Positions 25,348 to 34,627 of a stretch of DNA of 52,469 nucleotides are shown in pieces. The position numbers and the translations under genes were made by a program. Numbering within the stretch: position 1 is the stretch's first letter; every line of letters begins with the position of its first letter. The notes below the pieces were generated by a model. The model saw nothing but the letters and a program-made list of their open reading frames with translations, ran no database searches and was not told the DNA's origin. The stretch comes from Clostridia bacterium. Lineage in GTDB: Bacteria; Bacillota; Clostridia; Oscillospirales; Acutalibacteraceae. The DNA is taken from the NCBI GenBank assembly GCA_017430145.1, contig JAFRNP010000068.1:1-52469 (forward strand), read 5' to 3'.

Positions 25348-25731
25348 CTATTTCAGAAGCGCGTTTACGGTATCGCCGTGGCGCTTTTCGTCTTCTTTTA
25401 CGCTCTGAATTTCGGAAAAACGTTCCGCGACCGGCGCGTAGGTATCGGCCGCCCCGTACTCGAATTTTGCAATGATCGGGTAAAGGCGCTTTTTGCAGAG
25501 AAGCTTATACAGAACCGGCAGCAGCGTCGCCAGGGCCTTTTTCGGCTGTAGGGTCTGATTCGTAAGGGCTTTGAAAACGGCGGCGTGGCGGCCCTCCTCC
25601 GCGGCAAGACGGCGAAACGTTTCAGCGTCTTCTTTTTCCCTGACCCTGTTCGCAAGGGCGTTGTACATCAGTACCGCGTCCAACTCGCCCTGTTGTGCTT
25701 TCAGCAGTGTTTTCATATCTTGCCGATCCAT
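25348..25731 (-). CDS. Ferritin-like (rubrerythrin-type) diiron protein
   Basis: The 127-residue protein is a four-helix ferritin-like domain without a rubredoxin tail. Metal-ligand motifs visible are QQGELDAVLMYNAL (first helix Glu), AAEEGRHAAVF (ExxH of helix two) and VKEDEKRHGDTVN (ExxH of helix four). Such proteins reduce peroxide or hold iron in anaerobes. It is last in the operon OhrR-Gpx-flavodoxin-ferritin-like, 13 nt after the flavodoxin stop, with AAGGAG in front. The context supports peroxide detoxification with the flavodoxin as a possible electron donor, which is inference. Confidence 0.82.
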   Translation of the reverse strand: MDRQDMKTLLKAQQGELDAVLMYNALANRVREKEDAETFRRLAAEEGRHAAVFKALTNQTLQPKKALATLLPVLYKLLCKKRLYPIIAKFEYGAADTYAPVAERFSEIQSVKEDEKRHGDTVNALLK

Positions 25732-25744
25732 CTGCGGTTCTCCT

Positions 25745-26158
25745 TTACGGTTTGAGAAACGATTTGGCGAAACCGGCGGCGGCCTTCAGGTCTTCCGCGT
25801 TCGGCCTGCCCCTGTGGACGCCCTTGAACTCGCCGCGGCAGTGGAATTCTCTCTCTTCCATCGGGATGCCCACCTTATCCGCCTCCGCCTTTACCTTTTT
25901 GTAAGTGGAGTTCAGCATGGCGGCGGAACCGAAATTGACGATTTTGCCGACCTTTTCTTTATCGAGCGACTGCACGAAGCTTCTGACTTCGGGATCGATG
26001 CTGAAGGCGTAATAGGAATTACCCAGGAACAGGATATCGACGGGCTCTTCGACGGGTTCGCTGATGGGCAGCGCCTCCACGCCCAGCGCTTCGGCGACGG
26101 CTTGGGCCAGCCGTTTGGTGTTGCCCGTTTTGGTATAGTATCTGACTGCGTACGTCAT
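25745..26158 (-). CDS. Flavodoxin-family protein
   Basis: The 137-residue protein has the FMN phosphate-binding loop near the N-terminus (YYTKTGNTKRLAQAV), a beta-strand plus loop ILFLGNSYYAF and the C-terminal helix of short-chain flavodoxins (DLKAAAGFAKSFL). It should carry electrons in the cytoplasm. Its place between a glutathione peroxidase and a ferritin-like protein, under an OhrR-type regulator, suggests it feeds reductant to peroxide-reducing enzymes. It is one of the shorter members of the family, with no second domain. Confidence 0.83.
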   Translation of the reverse strand: MTYAVRYYTKTGNTKRLAQAVAEALGVEALPISEPVEEPVDILFLGNSYYAFSIDPEVRSFVQSLDKEKVGKIVNFGSAAMLNSTYKKVKAEADKVGIPMEEREFHCRGEFKGVHRGRPNAEDLKAAAGFAKSFLKP

Positions 26159-26176
26159 TTTTTCTTCCTCCGTTCT

Positions 26177-26722
26177 TTACAGGATCTTTTCGACGGCCGC
26201 CCGGACCTCGTTCATGTCCGTGGTGGGTTCAAAGCGGGCGATGACCTTACCTTCGCGGTCGATCAGGAACTTGGTGAAGTTCCATTTGATATACGCCTTG
26301 TCGCCGTATTTTTTGTTGTTCATATCCGAAAACTTGCCCAGCGCCGCATTTTTAAGGCCCTTACCGAAACCGGCAAACGGCTTCTGCGTCGCCAGGAACG
26401 CAAAGAGCGGGTCGGCGGTCTCGCCGTTGACGTCGATTTTGGCAAACTGCGAAAAATCGGCGCCGAACTTCAGCGTGCAGAAGGAATGGATCTCGTCCGC
26501 GTCGCCGGGCGCCTGGTTCGCAAACTGGTTGCAGGGGAAATCAAGGATCTCAAAGCCCTTGTCCTTCAGGTCCCGGTACATAGCCTCCAGCGGCTCGTAG
26601 TGGGGCGTAAAGCCGCAGCCCGTGGCGGTGTTCACCACCAGCAGCACCTTGCCGCTGTAATCGGACAGCTGTTTCTCGTTCCCCATTCTGTCTCTGACCG
26701 TAAAATCATAAACCGTTTTCAT
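26177..26722 (-). CDS. Glutathione peroxidase-family thiol peroxidase
   Basis: The 181-residue protein shows the family signatures: VVNTATGCGFTPHYEPLE with the peroxidatic Cys, LDFPCNQFANQAPG with the catalytic Gln and a second Cys, and YIKWNFTKFLIDREG with Trp/Asn of the catalytic tetrad. Bacterial members usually use thioredoxin rather than glutathione. It lies 20 nt downstream of the regulator gene in the peroxide-defence operon. It is slightly longer than the usual 160 residues because of the insert around FAKIDVNGETADPLFAF, which is normal for Cys-type members. Confidence 0.93.
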   Translation of the reverse strand: MKTVYDFTVRDRMGNEKQLSDYSGKVLLVVNTATGCGFTPHYEPLEAMYRDLKDKGFEILDFPCNQFANQAPGDADEIHSFCTLKFGADFSQFAKIDVNGETADPLFAFLATQKPFAGFGKGLKNAALGKFSDMNNKKYGDKAYIKWNFTKFLIDREGKVIARFEPTTDMNEVRAAVEKIL

Positions 26723-26742
26723 GTGATAGTGCCTCCTGTATA

Positions 26743-27186
26743 TTATTTTTCTTTTTGGCTGCCTAATAACTCATACAAAAGCGTGTAAAGAGCCCGTGCT
26801 TTTTCCGGCGGCAGATCGACGCAGTTTGCCGCTTTCAGCGGCACGTCCTTTGCCTGCAGCTGTAATTCCCGCCCCTTGTCCGTCAGCGTGATCACTACAA
26901 CGCGCTCATCCTCTTTACTGCGCTGCCGTTCGATATACCCCGCCTGCTGCAGCTTCTTGAGCAGGGGAGAGAGGGTGCCGTTATCCAGCATCAGCTTTTC
27001 GCCGATCGCCCCCACGGTGATCCCGTCCTGTTCCCACAGCACCAAAAACACAAGGTACTGCGTATAGGTCAGCCCCAGGGGCTGCAGCAGGGGCGTATAC
27101 AGATTCGATACATTGCGCGCCGCGGCGTAAAGGGGAAAACAAAGCTGGTTTTTAAGCTTCATCGCCTCGCGGTAATCGTATGCCAT
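26743..27186 (-). CDS. OhrR-like MarR-family peroxide-sensing repressor
   Basis: The 147-residue protein has a MarR winged helix (LTYTQYLVFLVLWEQDG; LMLDNGTLSPLLKKLQQAGYI; RSKEDERVVVITLTDKG). Its N-terminal Cys sits in NQLCFPLYAAARN, the position of the sensing cysteine in OhrR. Oxidation by organic peroxide releases OhrR from DNA. The start at 27186 is chosen for GGAGG 8 nt upstream rather than the ATG at 27216. Its own promoter carries overlapping TTTGAT/ATCAAA repeats, so it probably represses itself and the three defence genes behind it. Confidence 0.9.
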   Translation of the reverse strand: MAYDYREAMKLKNQLCFPLYAAARNVSNLYTPLLQPLGLTYTQYLVFLVLWEQDGITVGAIGEKLMLDNGTLSPLLKKLQQAGYIERQRSKEDERVVVITLTDKGRELQLQAKDVPLKAANCVDLPPEKARALYTLLYELLGSQKEK

Positions 27187-27206
27187 TGAGATAGCCTCCA
27201 CAAATG

Positions 27207-27249
27207 TTTGATTCAATTATATTTTATCAAACTTATTTGAAAATGTCAA
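27207..27249 (-). promoter_or_regulatory. Promoter and operator of the peroxide-defence operon
   Basis: On the reverse strand TTGACA (27244-27249), a 17-bp spacer and TAAAAT (27221-27226) form a near-consensus promoter. Inverted repeats TTTGAT...ATCAAA (27207-27231) and TCAAACTTATTTGA (27227-27240) cover the spacer and -10, a repressor-type arrangement. Confidence 0.8.
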
Positions 27250-27268
27250 GTCTTTTTTTTCAGATCCG

Positions 27269-27304
27269 AAAAAAAACCGTTGCCGGCCCGGCAACGGTTT
27301 TTTG
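27269..27304. terminator. Bidirectional terminator
   Basis: CCGTTGCC pairs with GGCAACGG, flanked by an A-run and a T-run on either side. It would end the metallophosphoesterase gene on the reverse strand. Confidence 0.85.
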
Positions 27305-27348
27305 AAACAGTGAGGCTTTTACGGAATATGCCGCGCGCAGCTGCGCGT

Positions 27349-28530
27349 TCAGAAATTAAAGACGGCGAAGATGGATTTGAACAGGGCGATAATATATTTG
27401 AAGAAGTAGGAAAAATGCTCGGCGTCTTCGACCGTGCTCGAGTCGGAGAGGAACAGGTTCATCGCCGCTTCGTCATTCGGGTCAAACAGGTCGAAATAGG
27501 TCACGATCTCGGTTTCGTAGGTGTCGGGCTGATTTTCGTCGAGCGTGATGAGCCGCACGCCCTCCTCTTCGCTGTTATAGGAACGGAAGCCGACGCCGGG
27601 CGTGTTGACAAGGTCGACGCCCCTGTAACTCAACTCGTAGGAATTCACGTGGTCGTGCCCGAAGAACATGGCCATCACGTCGCCGCGTTCCAGCACGGCG
27701 TCAAACTGGCCGTTGGAATAATTCGGCGGGCACGGCGTTTCGGCAAGCGTTCCCTTTGCGCCATCCGGAAGCGTATAATACTTCCCGTTGTGTCCCACGC
27801 TGCCTTCCACCCAGGCGTCGTGTTCCTCCAACGCGTCCCAGATCTCCGGGATCACGATGTGCTGGAACATCAGAGACGGGATCTTTTTGCCGTTTTCCTG
27901 TTCAAGCCGTTCGGACGCAGTCTTGTACCATTCGATCTGTTTTTTCGTTACGCAGCCGTAACCGCCGAGATCGTTTTCGTTGTTATAGGTACCCGAATCG
28001 ATCATCCAGATGTTGCTCACCATCACGTTTTTATCCGCGGAGGAATAGATCGGGACGTAGTACGTGCCGAGATTGCTTTCGCCGAAGTCCTCGCCCGCGC
28101 AGCCGATAAAGCATTTGTACCGCTCGTACACGGACATCTGATACGCCTTGTTTGCAGTTGTGCTTTCATCGTCGTGATTGCCGTAAACCATCACAACGGG
28201 CGTGCCGAGGCGCTCAAACATCGACATGAATTCATTGATCGCCAGCGCGGCGTACGGTTTGACAAGCGTGGAGCTTGCAATGTTGTCGCCGGTTAAGACG
28301 ATCAGATCGACAGGATAATCGGCGAGCACTTTTTTCAGCACTTTTTTCGTGATCGTTTTCATCGGGTAATAATCCTGGATATCGGCGATCTGCATGATGC
28401 GGAATTTCCCGTCTTTTCCGTATTGCAGATGGGTATCGGCTTCTTCGCTCGTTTTCGCGTATGCGGTCACACATGCGCAGGAACAGACAAGTGTGATACT
28501 GAGAATGATCGCGGCAATTTTTTTAATCAT
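27349..28530 (-). CDS. Secreted metallophosphoesterase with amphipathic C-terminal tail
   Basis: The 393-residue protein has a signal peptide (MIKKIAAIILSITLV, then CACVTAYA). The calcineurin-type phosphoesterase metal motifs are MQIADIQDYY, VLTGDNIASS, VYGNHDDES, LMFQHIV and FFGHDHVNSY. The C-terminus is an aromatic, cationic helix (HFSYFFKYIIALFKSIFAVF), much like the tail of the LytTR target protein at 20168. The start at 28530 has AAGGGG upstream; an ATG at 28584 lacks a site. It is a single-gene unit closed by a strong terminator. The substrate is unknown; extracellular phosphate-ester cleavage is inferred. Confidence 0.85.
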   Translation of the reverse strand: MIKKIAAIILSITLVCSCACVTAYAKTSEEADTHLQYGKDGKFRIMQIADIQDYYPMKTITKKVLKKVLADYPVDLIVLTGDNIASSTLVKPYAALAINEFMSMFERLGTPVVMVYGNHDDESTTANKAYQMSVYERYKCFIGCAGEDFGESNLGTYYVPIYSSADKNVMVSNIWMIDSGTYNNENDLGGYGCVTKKQIEWYKTASERLEQENGKKIPSLMFQHIVIPEIWDALEEHDAWVEGSVGHNGKYYTLPDGAKGTLAETPCPPNYSNGQFDAVLERGDVMAMFFGHDHVNSYELSYRGVDLVNTPGVGFRSYNSEEEGVRLITLDENQPDTYETEIVTYFDLFDPNDEAAMNLFLSDSSTVEDAEHFSYFFKYIIALFKSIFAVFNF

Positions 28531-28639
28531 AGCAATTTCCCCTTTTTTTGTTATCATTTTACCATTTCTGTTTCGAAAAATCAACGGAAAAATTTGATGG
28601 TCGTTTCGGGATCAGCCAACCGGTCATTCTTTTTTTTAT

Positions 28640-28806
28640 TAGGGCAACACCGCATAATTCCGGTGTGCGGATTGCGCAGTAGTTTTTTTCGTCAGATTGT
28701 ACAGATTTGACGCCGTCAACCTGGCGGTTGGCAAGGAAAATCTGTGCAGGATGACGGAATAAAGATCAAGCAAGGCGTGCGCCGCGAATTGTGCGGTGTT
28801 GCCTTA
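28640..28806. mobile_element. MITE-like non-autonomous element, complete copy
   Basis: Imperfect 21-bp terminal inverted repeats (TAGGGCAACACCGCATAATTC at the left, GAATTGTGCGGTGTTGCCTTA at the right; 19 of 21 match) bound a 167-bp unit with no ORF. TTA flanks both ends and may be a 3-bp target duplication or part of the element. Its right 139 bp reappear at the start of the window with one difference, so it moved recently. It sits between two divergently placed gene ends and disrupts nothing. Confidence 0.82.
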
Positions 28807-28874
28807 GAGCAGCGTACAGACCCATGCCGCCGCAAGGCACACCGCCGGGATGACGGGCGCCGCCGGCGGATCGG

Positions 28875-29048
28875 TTACTTCTTCTGATGGCAGGTCCCGC
28901 TCATCGCACAGTGCGCGCAGTTCCCGCCGCAGGACGAAACGCCCTTTTTCTTATCCTTCCGGAGTTTCACGACGATGACCGCGACGACCGCGATCAGCAG
29001 GATCGTGATCAGAACCGTGCCGATGTTAGCCGTCAGCCACGTGAGCAT
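28875..29048 (-). CDS. FeoB-associated Cys-rich membrane protein
   Basis: The 57-residue product has one membrane helix (NIGTVLITILLIAVVAVIVV), a basic stretch KLRKDKKKG and a Cys-rich end (SCGGNCAHCAMSGTCH). This matches the small FeoB-associated Cys-rich family, known as a companion of FeoB in Firmicutes and thought to help iron handling at the transporter. It starts 22 nt after the feoB stop with a GAAAGGAAG site, so it is the last gene of the Feo operon. Confidence 0.88.
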   Translation of the reverse strand: MLTWLTANIGTVLITILLIAVVAVIVVKLRKDKKKGVSSCGGNCAHCAMSGTCHQKK

Positions 29049-29070
29049 ACGATCGCTTCCTTTCGTATAG

Positions 29071-31557
<2,487 letters not shown>

Positions 31558-31596
31558 ATCTTGATGTTCCTTTCTGCCGATACCGGCTTTGAATGA

Positions 31597-31611
31597 TTAG
31601 CAAACGCTAAC
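31597..31611. promoter_or_regulatory. TTAGC-type box between feoA and feoB
   Basis: TTAGCAAACGCTAAC repeats the palindrome found upstream of the operon. No strong -10/-35 is visible here, so it may support an internal weak promoter or extra repressor binding. Confidence 0.6.
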
Positions 31612-31653
31612 CATTGACTGAAAAAATATTGGGGACTGTTCCCCTCGCCGTCA

Positions 31654-31875
31654 TTATTCCACTTCGATCATTTCCGCGTCCGCCTTGCGGATCGAAAGCT
31701 CGTACCCCCGTACCGTGACCTCCACCGGGTCGCCGAGGGGCGCCACCTTGCGGATATACACCGGGGTGTGCCTGGTGATCCCCATGTCCATGATGCGGCG
31801 TTTGACGGCGCCTTCGCCGTGCAGCTTTACCACGGTGACCGTTTCGCCGATCTGTGCGTCTCTGAGTGTTTTCAC
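31654..31875 (-). CDS. feoA: FeoA-domain protein (second copy)
   Basis: The 73-residue SH3-like FeoA domain reads from TLRDAQIGETVTVVKL to GYELSIRKADAEMIEV with the conserved RRIMDMGI segment. FeoA is a small cytoplasmic partner of FeoB needed for iron uptake. It is 25 nt downstream of the other feoA and 96 nt before feoB. Separate, divergent FeoA proteins are common in anaerobic Firmicutes and may have distinct contacts with FeoB. Confidence 0.92.
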   Translation of the reverse strand: MKTLRDAQIGETVTVVKLHGEGAVKRRIMDMGITRHTPVYIRKVAPLGDPVEVTVRGYELSIRKADAEMIEVE

Positions 31876-31900
31876 TGTCGTTTCCTCCTATATCAGTTAT

Positions 31901-32113
31901 TTAAACCATTATTTTTCTCGCCAGCGCTTCATCCACCGCCACGCGGCTCTCCTTGACCTTTACGATCAGATTTCCCGCCAGTGTGCTTACGATGCAGACT
32001 TCGCCGCCGACGTGAAAGCCCAGCGTTTCCAGATGCTGTCTGACCTCCGGGCTGCCGCCGATCTTTTTTACGATCTGCGGGCTGCCGACGTCTGCCATGC
32101 TGAGAGGTATCAT
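31901..32113 (-). CDS. feoA: FeoA-domain protein (first copy)
   Basis: The 70-residue protein has the FeoA fold (MADVGSPQIVKKIGG; HLETLGFHVGGEVCIV; AGNLIVKVKESRVAVDEALARKI). It is the first gene after the box-controlled promoter. Its N-terminal MIPLSMADVG is a typical start for the FeoA paralogue that opens Firmicute feo operons. Confidence 0.9.
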   Translation of the reverse strand: MIPLSMADVGSPQIVKKIGGSPEVRQHLETLGFHVGGEVCIVSTLAGNLIVKVKESRVAVDEALARKIMV

Positions 32114-32137
32114 TTCGTTTCCCCCTATCCGTTTAAA

Positions 32138-32260
32138 TTAGCATGTGCTAACTTGTGTTCAAAAAAGAGAAGTTAGCAAACTCTAACCGAAAGTCAAAAG
32201 AATAACGGTTAGCAGCCTCTAACCACTCCATATTATAGTTAGCTTTTGCTGATTTGTCAA
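32138..32260 (-). promoter_or_regulatory. Feo operon promoter with four TTAGC-type boxes
   Basis: On the reverse strand TTGACA (32255-32260), a 17-bp spacer and TATAAT (32232-32237) form a consensus promoter. Palindromes lie at 32138-32152 (TTAGCATGTGCTAAC), 32172-32187 (TTAGCAAACTCTAAC), 32207-32224 (TTAGCAGCCTCTAAC) and, in the spacer itself, 32239-32252 (TTAGCTTTTGCTGA). The layout is that of metal-dependent repression. The motif resembles DtxR/IdeR-class iron boxes more than a Fur box; the regulator gene is not in the window. Confidence 0.85.
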
Positions 32261-32346
32261 GCGTTTTTTTGATTTTCCGTCCGGAAAAAAGGTTTGATCG
32301 TTTTTCGGAAAAAAGCGACAGGGGCAACACCTGAGAACCCGATCGT

Positions 32347-32913
32347 TTACGTCACCAGCGGAAGGATCGCGGAAGCGTTCAGCGTGAAAAGAAGGTCCAC
32401 GATCTCTGAAACGGATACGGCGTAATCCGAGCGGATCCACTGGGTGAGGATGCCGAAGCTGCCGTCCAGCAGGTACGAATAGATGTATTGCTGCTTTTCG
32501 GCGTCCATCGTAAGCTGCATATGTTCAAACAGATACAGCATGGAAATCTGCATGAACCGGGTTTTGAACGCGGGATCGGCCGCCGTGACCAGCAGCACGC
32601 GGAACACTTTGTCGTTATCGCGCACGTACCGCAGAAAAGAGGTCAGATATTCTTTCCCGCCCCCCGTCGTCTGCTCGCCGATCTTTTTGATATGCGCCGC
32701 GGTCTCTGTCAGGATCTCGTCTTCCGCCTCGGCAAGGACCTCTCTCGGTTCGGCGTAGTGCGCGTAAAACGTGGAACGGTTCAGTTCCGCCTTTGCGCAG
32801 AGCTCCCGCACGGAGATCTTTTCGATCCCGCCCTTTTCTTCCAGCAGCTCCAATACCGCATTCTGAAACAACTTTTTGGAAAGCCTTGTGCGCTGATTGT
32901 CTTTCACGTTCAT
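32347..32913 (-). CDS. TetR/AcrR-family transcriptional regulator
   Basis: The 188-residue protein has a TetR helix-turn-helix ([20 protein letters not shown], then [21 protein letters not shown]) and a variable ligand domain ending [13 protein letters not shown]. It is divergent from the sugar symporter gene. Divergent TetR genes usually control their neighbour, so it probably senses a sugar or glycoside and governs the symporter-rhamnosidase operon. The palindrome GACATTATGTC at 32989-32999, inside the opposing promoter, is a candidate operator. Confidence 0.88.
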   Translation of the reverse strand: MNVKDNQRTRLSKKLFQNAVLELLEEKGGIEKISVRELCAKAELNRSTFYAHYAEPREVLAEAEDEILTETAAHIKKIGEQTTGGGKEYLTSFLRYVRDNDKVFRVLLVTAADPAFKTRFMQISMLYLFEHMQLTMDAEKQQYIYSYLLDGSFGILTQWIRSDYAVSVSEIVDLLFTLNASAILPLVT

Positions 32914-32978
32914 CCGATTATTCCGTCACTTTCCGGCTGTTTTGTCGGGCTTACCGCCAAATTTATGCAAACTGATGA

Positions 32979-33007
32979 TTGCAAATCCGACATTATGTCT
33001 GTATAAT
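32979..33007 (+). promoter_or_regulatory. Promoter of the symporter-rhamnosidase operon with candidate operator
   Basis: TTGCAA (32979-32984), a 17-bp spacer and TATAAT (33002-33007). The spacer contains GACATTATGTC, a near-perfect 11-bp palindrome suited to the divergent TetR regulator. Confidence 0.72.
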
Positions 33008-33055
33008 AAAATTGTAACACAGGGTATACGGGTTGTCAAGAGGAGCGGATCATCG

Positions 33056-34627
33056 TTGAAAATGAAGAACGAAAGAAAGAAAAATGACTTTTTCGACCGT
33101 AGGCTGCCGTGCAGCCGCGTACAGAGCGAAACCGTCACCAACAGCGAAAAATGGCTGGGGTATCTGATCGGTCCCGCAGGCGCTTTGCTGCTCAACGCGG
33201 TGCTGGCCACATACCTGAACGTCTATTACACGGACGTTTTGAACCTGACGCCTCTGTGGGGCGGGGTGTTCCTTACCGCGTTTCCCATCGTCTCTAAGAT
33301 CATTGACGCCGTCACGAACGTGGTGATGGGGCAGGTCATCGACCGTACGAAAACCAGAGAGGGCAAGGCGCGGCCGTGGCTGCTGCTTTCGGCGTTTTTA
33401 GTGCCCGTTACCGGCGTGCTGCTGTTCACCGTGCCGGAAAGCAGCGACGCTGTGAAGGCCGTATGGGTGATGATCAGCTACAACCTGTTCTATTCCTTTG
33501 CCTATACGATCTTCAATATGAGCCACAACCTGATGGTTCCCCTTTCCACCCGCGACGGCACCGCCCGGGGCGGCCTTTCGGTGTTCAACCAGATCACCAC
33601 CATCATGATGAGCGGCATCCTCGTGGCGCTGGTCTTCCCCATGGTCATCATGCCCATGATCGGCGTGGACAAGGGAAAATGGATCACGCTGATGTCCTTC
33701 CTTTCCATCCTCGCCCTGCCGCTCACGCTGCTGGAATACTTTTTTACCAAGGAGCGCGTCACCGAGGAAGCCGCGGCGGAGGAGACGAAACTCTCCTTTA
33801 TGAAGCAGATGAAGATCCTGTTTACGGATAAGTACATGATCCTCATGTACGCCTATTTTCTGATCTATACGGTCGGCACGACGCTGAAAAACCTGGGCCT
33901 CGTCTACTACTGCAACTATGTGCTCGGCACCTATAACGACGGCGTCACGCAGATGCTGGTCTCCGTTATCGGCGGCATCCCCATGGGCATCGGCATCTTC
34001 GCCGTGTGGCCGCTGGCAAAAAAGTTCGGCAAGCGCAACGTGACCATGGCGGGTTTTATCCTGTACGCCGCGGGGTCGCTGATCTGCTGGCTGTTTTCCC
34101 ACAACCTCGTGATCGTTTTGATCGGGCAGTTTATCAAGAATATCGGCGGCCTGCCCTGCGCCTACGTGTTTATGGCGCTGTTCGCCGACTGCCTGGACCA
34201 TCTGGAATGGAAAAAGGACCTGCGCATGGACGGCGCTGCCATGTCCATTTACAACATCATCGCGGTGGCGATGGTGGGCATCATGACCGGCGTGTTCAAC
34301 TGGATGCTGGCCAAGGCCGGTTACCTCGCGCCCATCACCGCGAACAGCGTGACGGAGGCAGCCTCCAAGCTGGCGGAAAACGGCTGGACCGCGCAGGTGG
34401 CGCCGGCGGAACTGAAGCCCGCCGCGGACGGCGTTCTCACCGTCGCCATGCAGCAGCCGGACAAAGTCAACTGGGTGATCGCCTTCGCCTTCGTGGGGCT
34501 GGAGGTGTTCACCGGTATCGCGCTGGTGGCGATCCTGTTCTTTTTGAACGTGGAAAAGAAGCTGCCGGAGGAGCAGGCGGAGATCAAAGCGCGGCATGAA
34601 AAAACGGCGGAGGGGAACGAAGCATGA
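33056..34627 (+). CDS. GPH-family sugar:cation symporter (MFS)
   Basis: The 523-residue transporter has twelve helices. GPH-family marks are [15 protein letters not shown] near the start, [24 protein letters not shown] (key part [13 protein letters not shown]) in loop 2-3, and [21 protein letters not shown]. It moves glycosides or sugars with Na+ or H+. An extra segment of about 50 residues before the last helix ([14 protein letters not shown]) is unusual but clearly encoded. Start: TTG at 33056 has AGGAG 10 nt upstream; the ATG at 33062 is 16 nt away and equally possible. It overlaps the rhamnosidase gene by 4 nt, so rhamnosides or released rhamnose are likely cargo. Confidence 0.9.
   Translation: MKMKNERKKNDFFDRRLPCSRVQSETVTNSEKWLGYLIGPAGALLLNAVLATYLNVYYTDVLNLTPLWGGVFLTAFPIVSKIIDAVTNVVMGQVIDRTKTREGKARPWLLLSAFLVPVTGVLLFTVPESSDAVKAVWVMISYNLFYSFAYTIFNMSHNLMVPLSTRDGTARGGLSVFNQITTIMMSGILVALVFPMVIMPMIGVDKGKWITLMSFLSILALPLTLLEYFFTKERVTEEAAAEETKLSFMKQMKILFTDKYMILMYAYFLIYTVGTTLKNLGLVYYCNYVLGTYNDGVTQMLVSVIGGIPMGIGIFAVWPLAKKFGKRNVTMAGFILYAAGSLICWLFSHNLVIVLIGQFIKNIGGLPCAYVFMALFADCLDHLEWKKDLRMDGAAMSIYNIIAVAMVGIMTGVFNWMLAKAGYLAPITANSVTEAASKLAENGWTAQVAPAELKPAADGVLTVAMQQPDKVNWVIAFAFVGLEVFTGIALVAILFFLNVEKKLPEEQAEIKARHEKTAEGNEA

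Noticed and set aside
25571..26788. 405-residue forward ORF across the flavodoxin and glutathione peroxidase genes
   Set aside because: It spans two convincing reverse genes and their junction; no signal or domain.
32326..32346. A third MITE end (GGGGCAACACCTGAG near 32320)
   Set aside because: Only about nine bases resemble the terminal repeat and no partner repeat follows.
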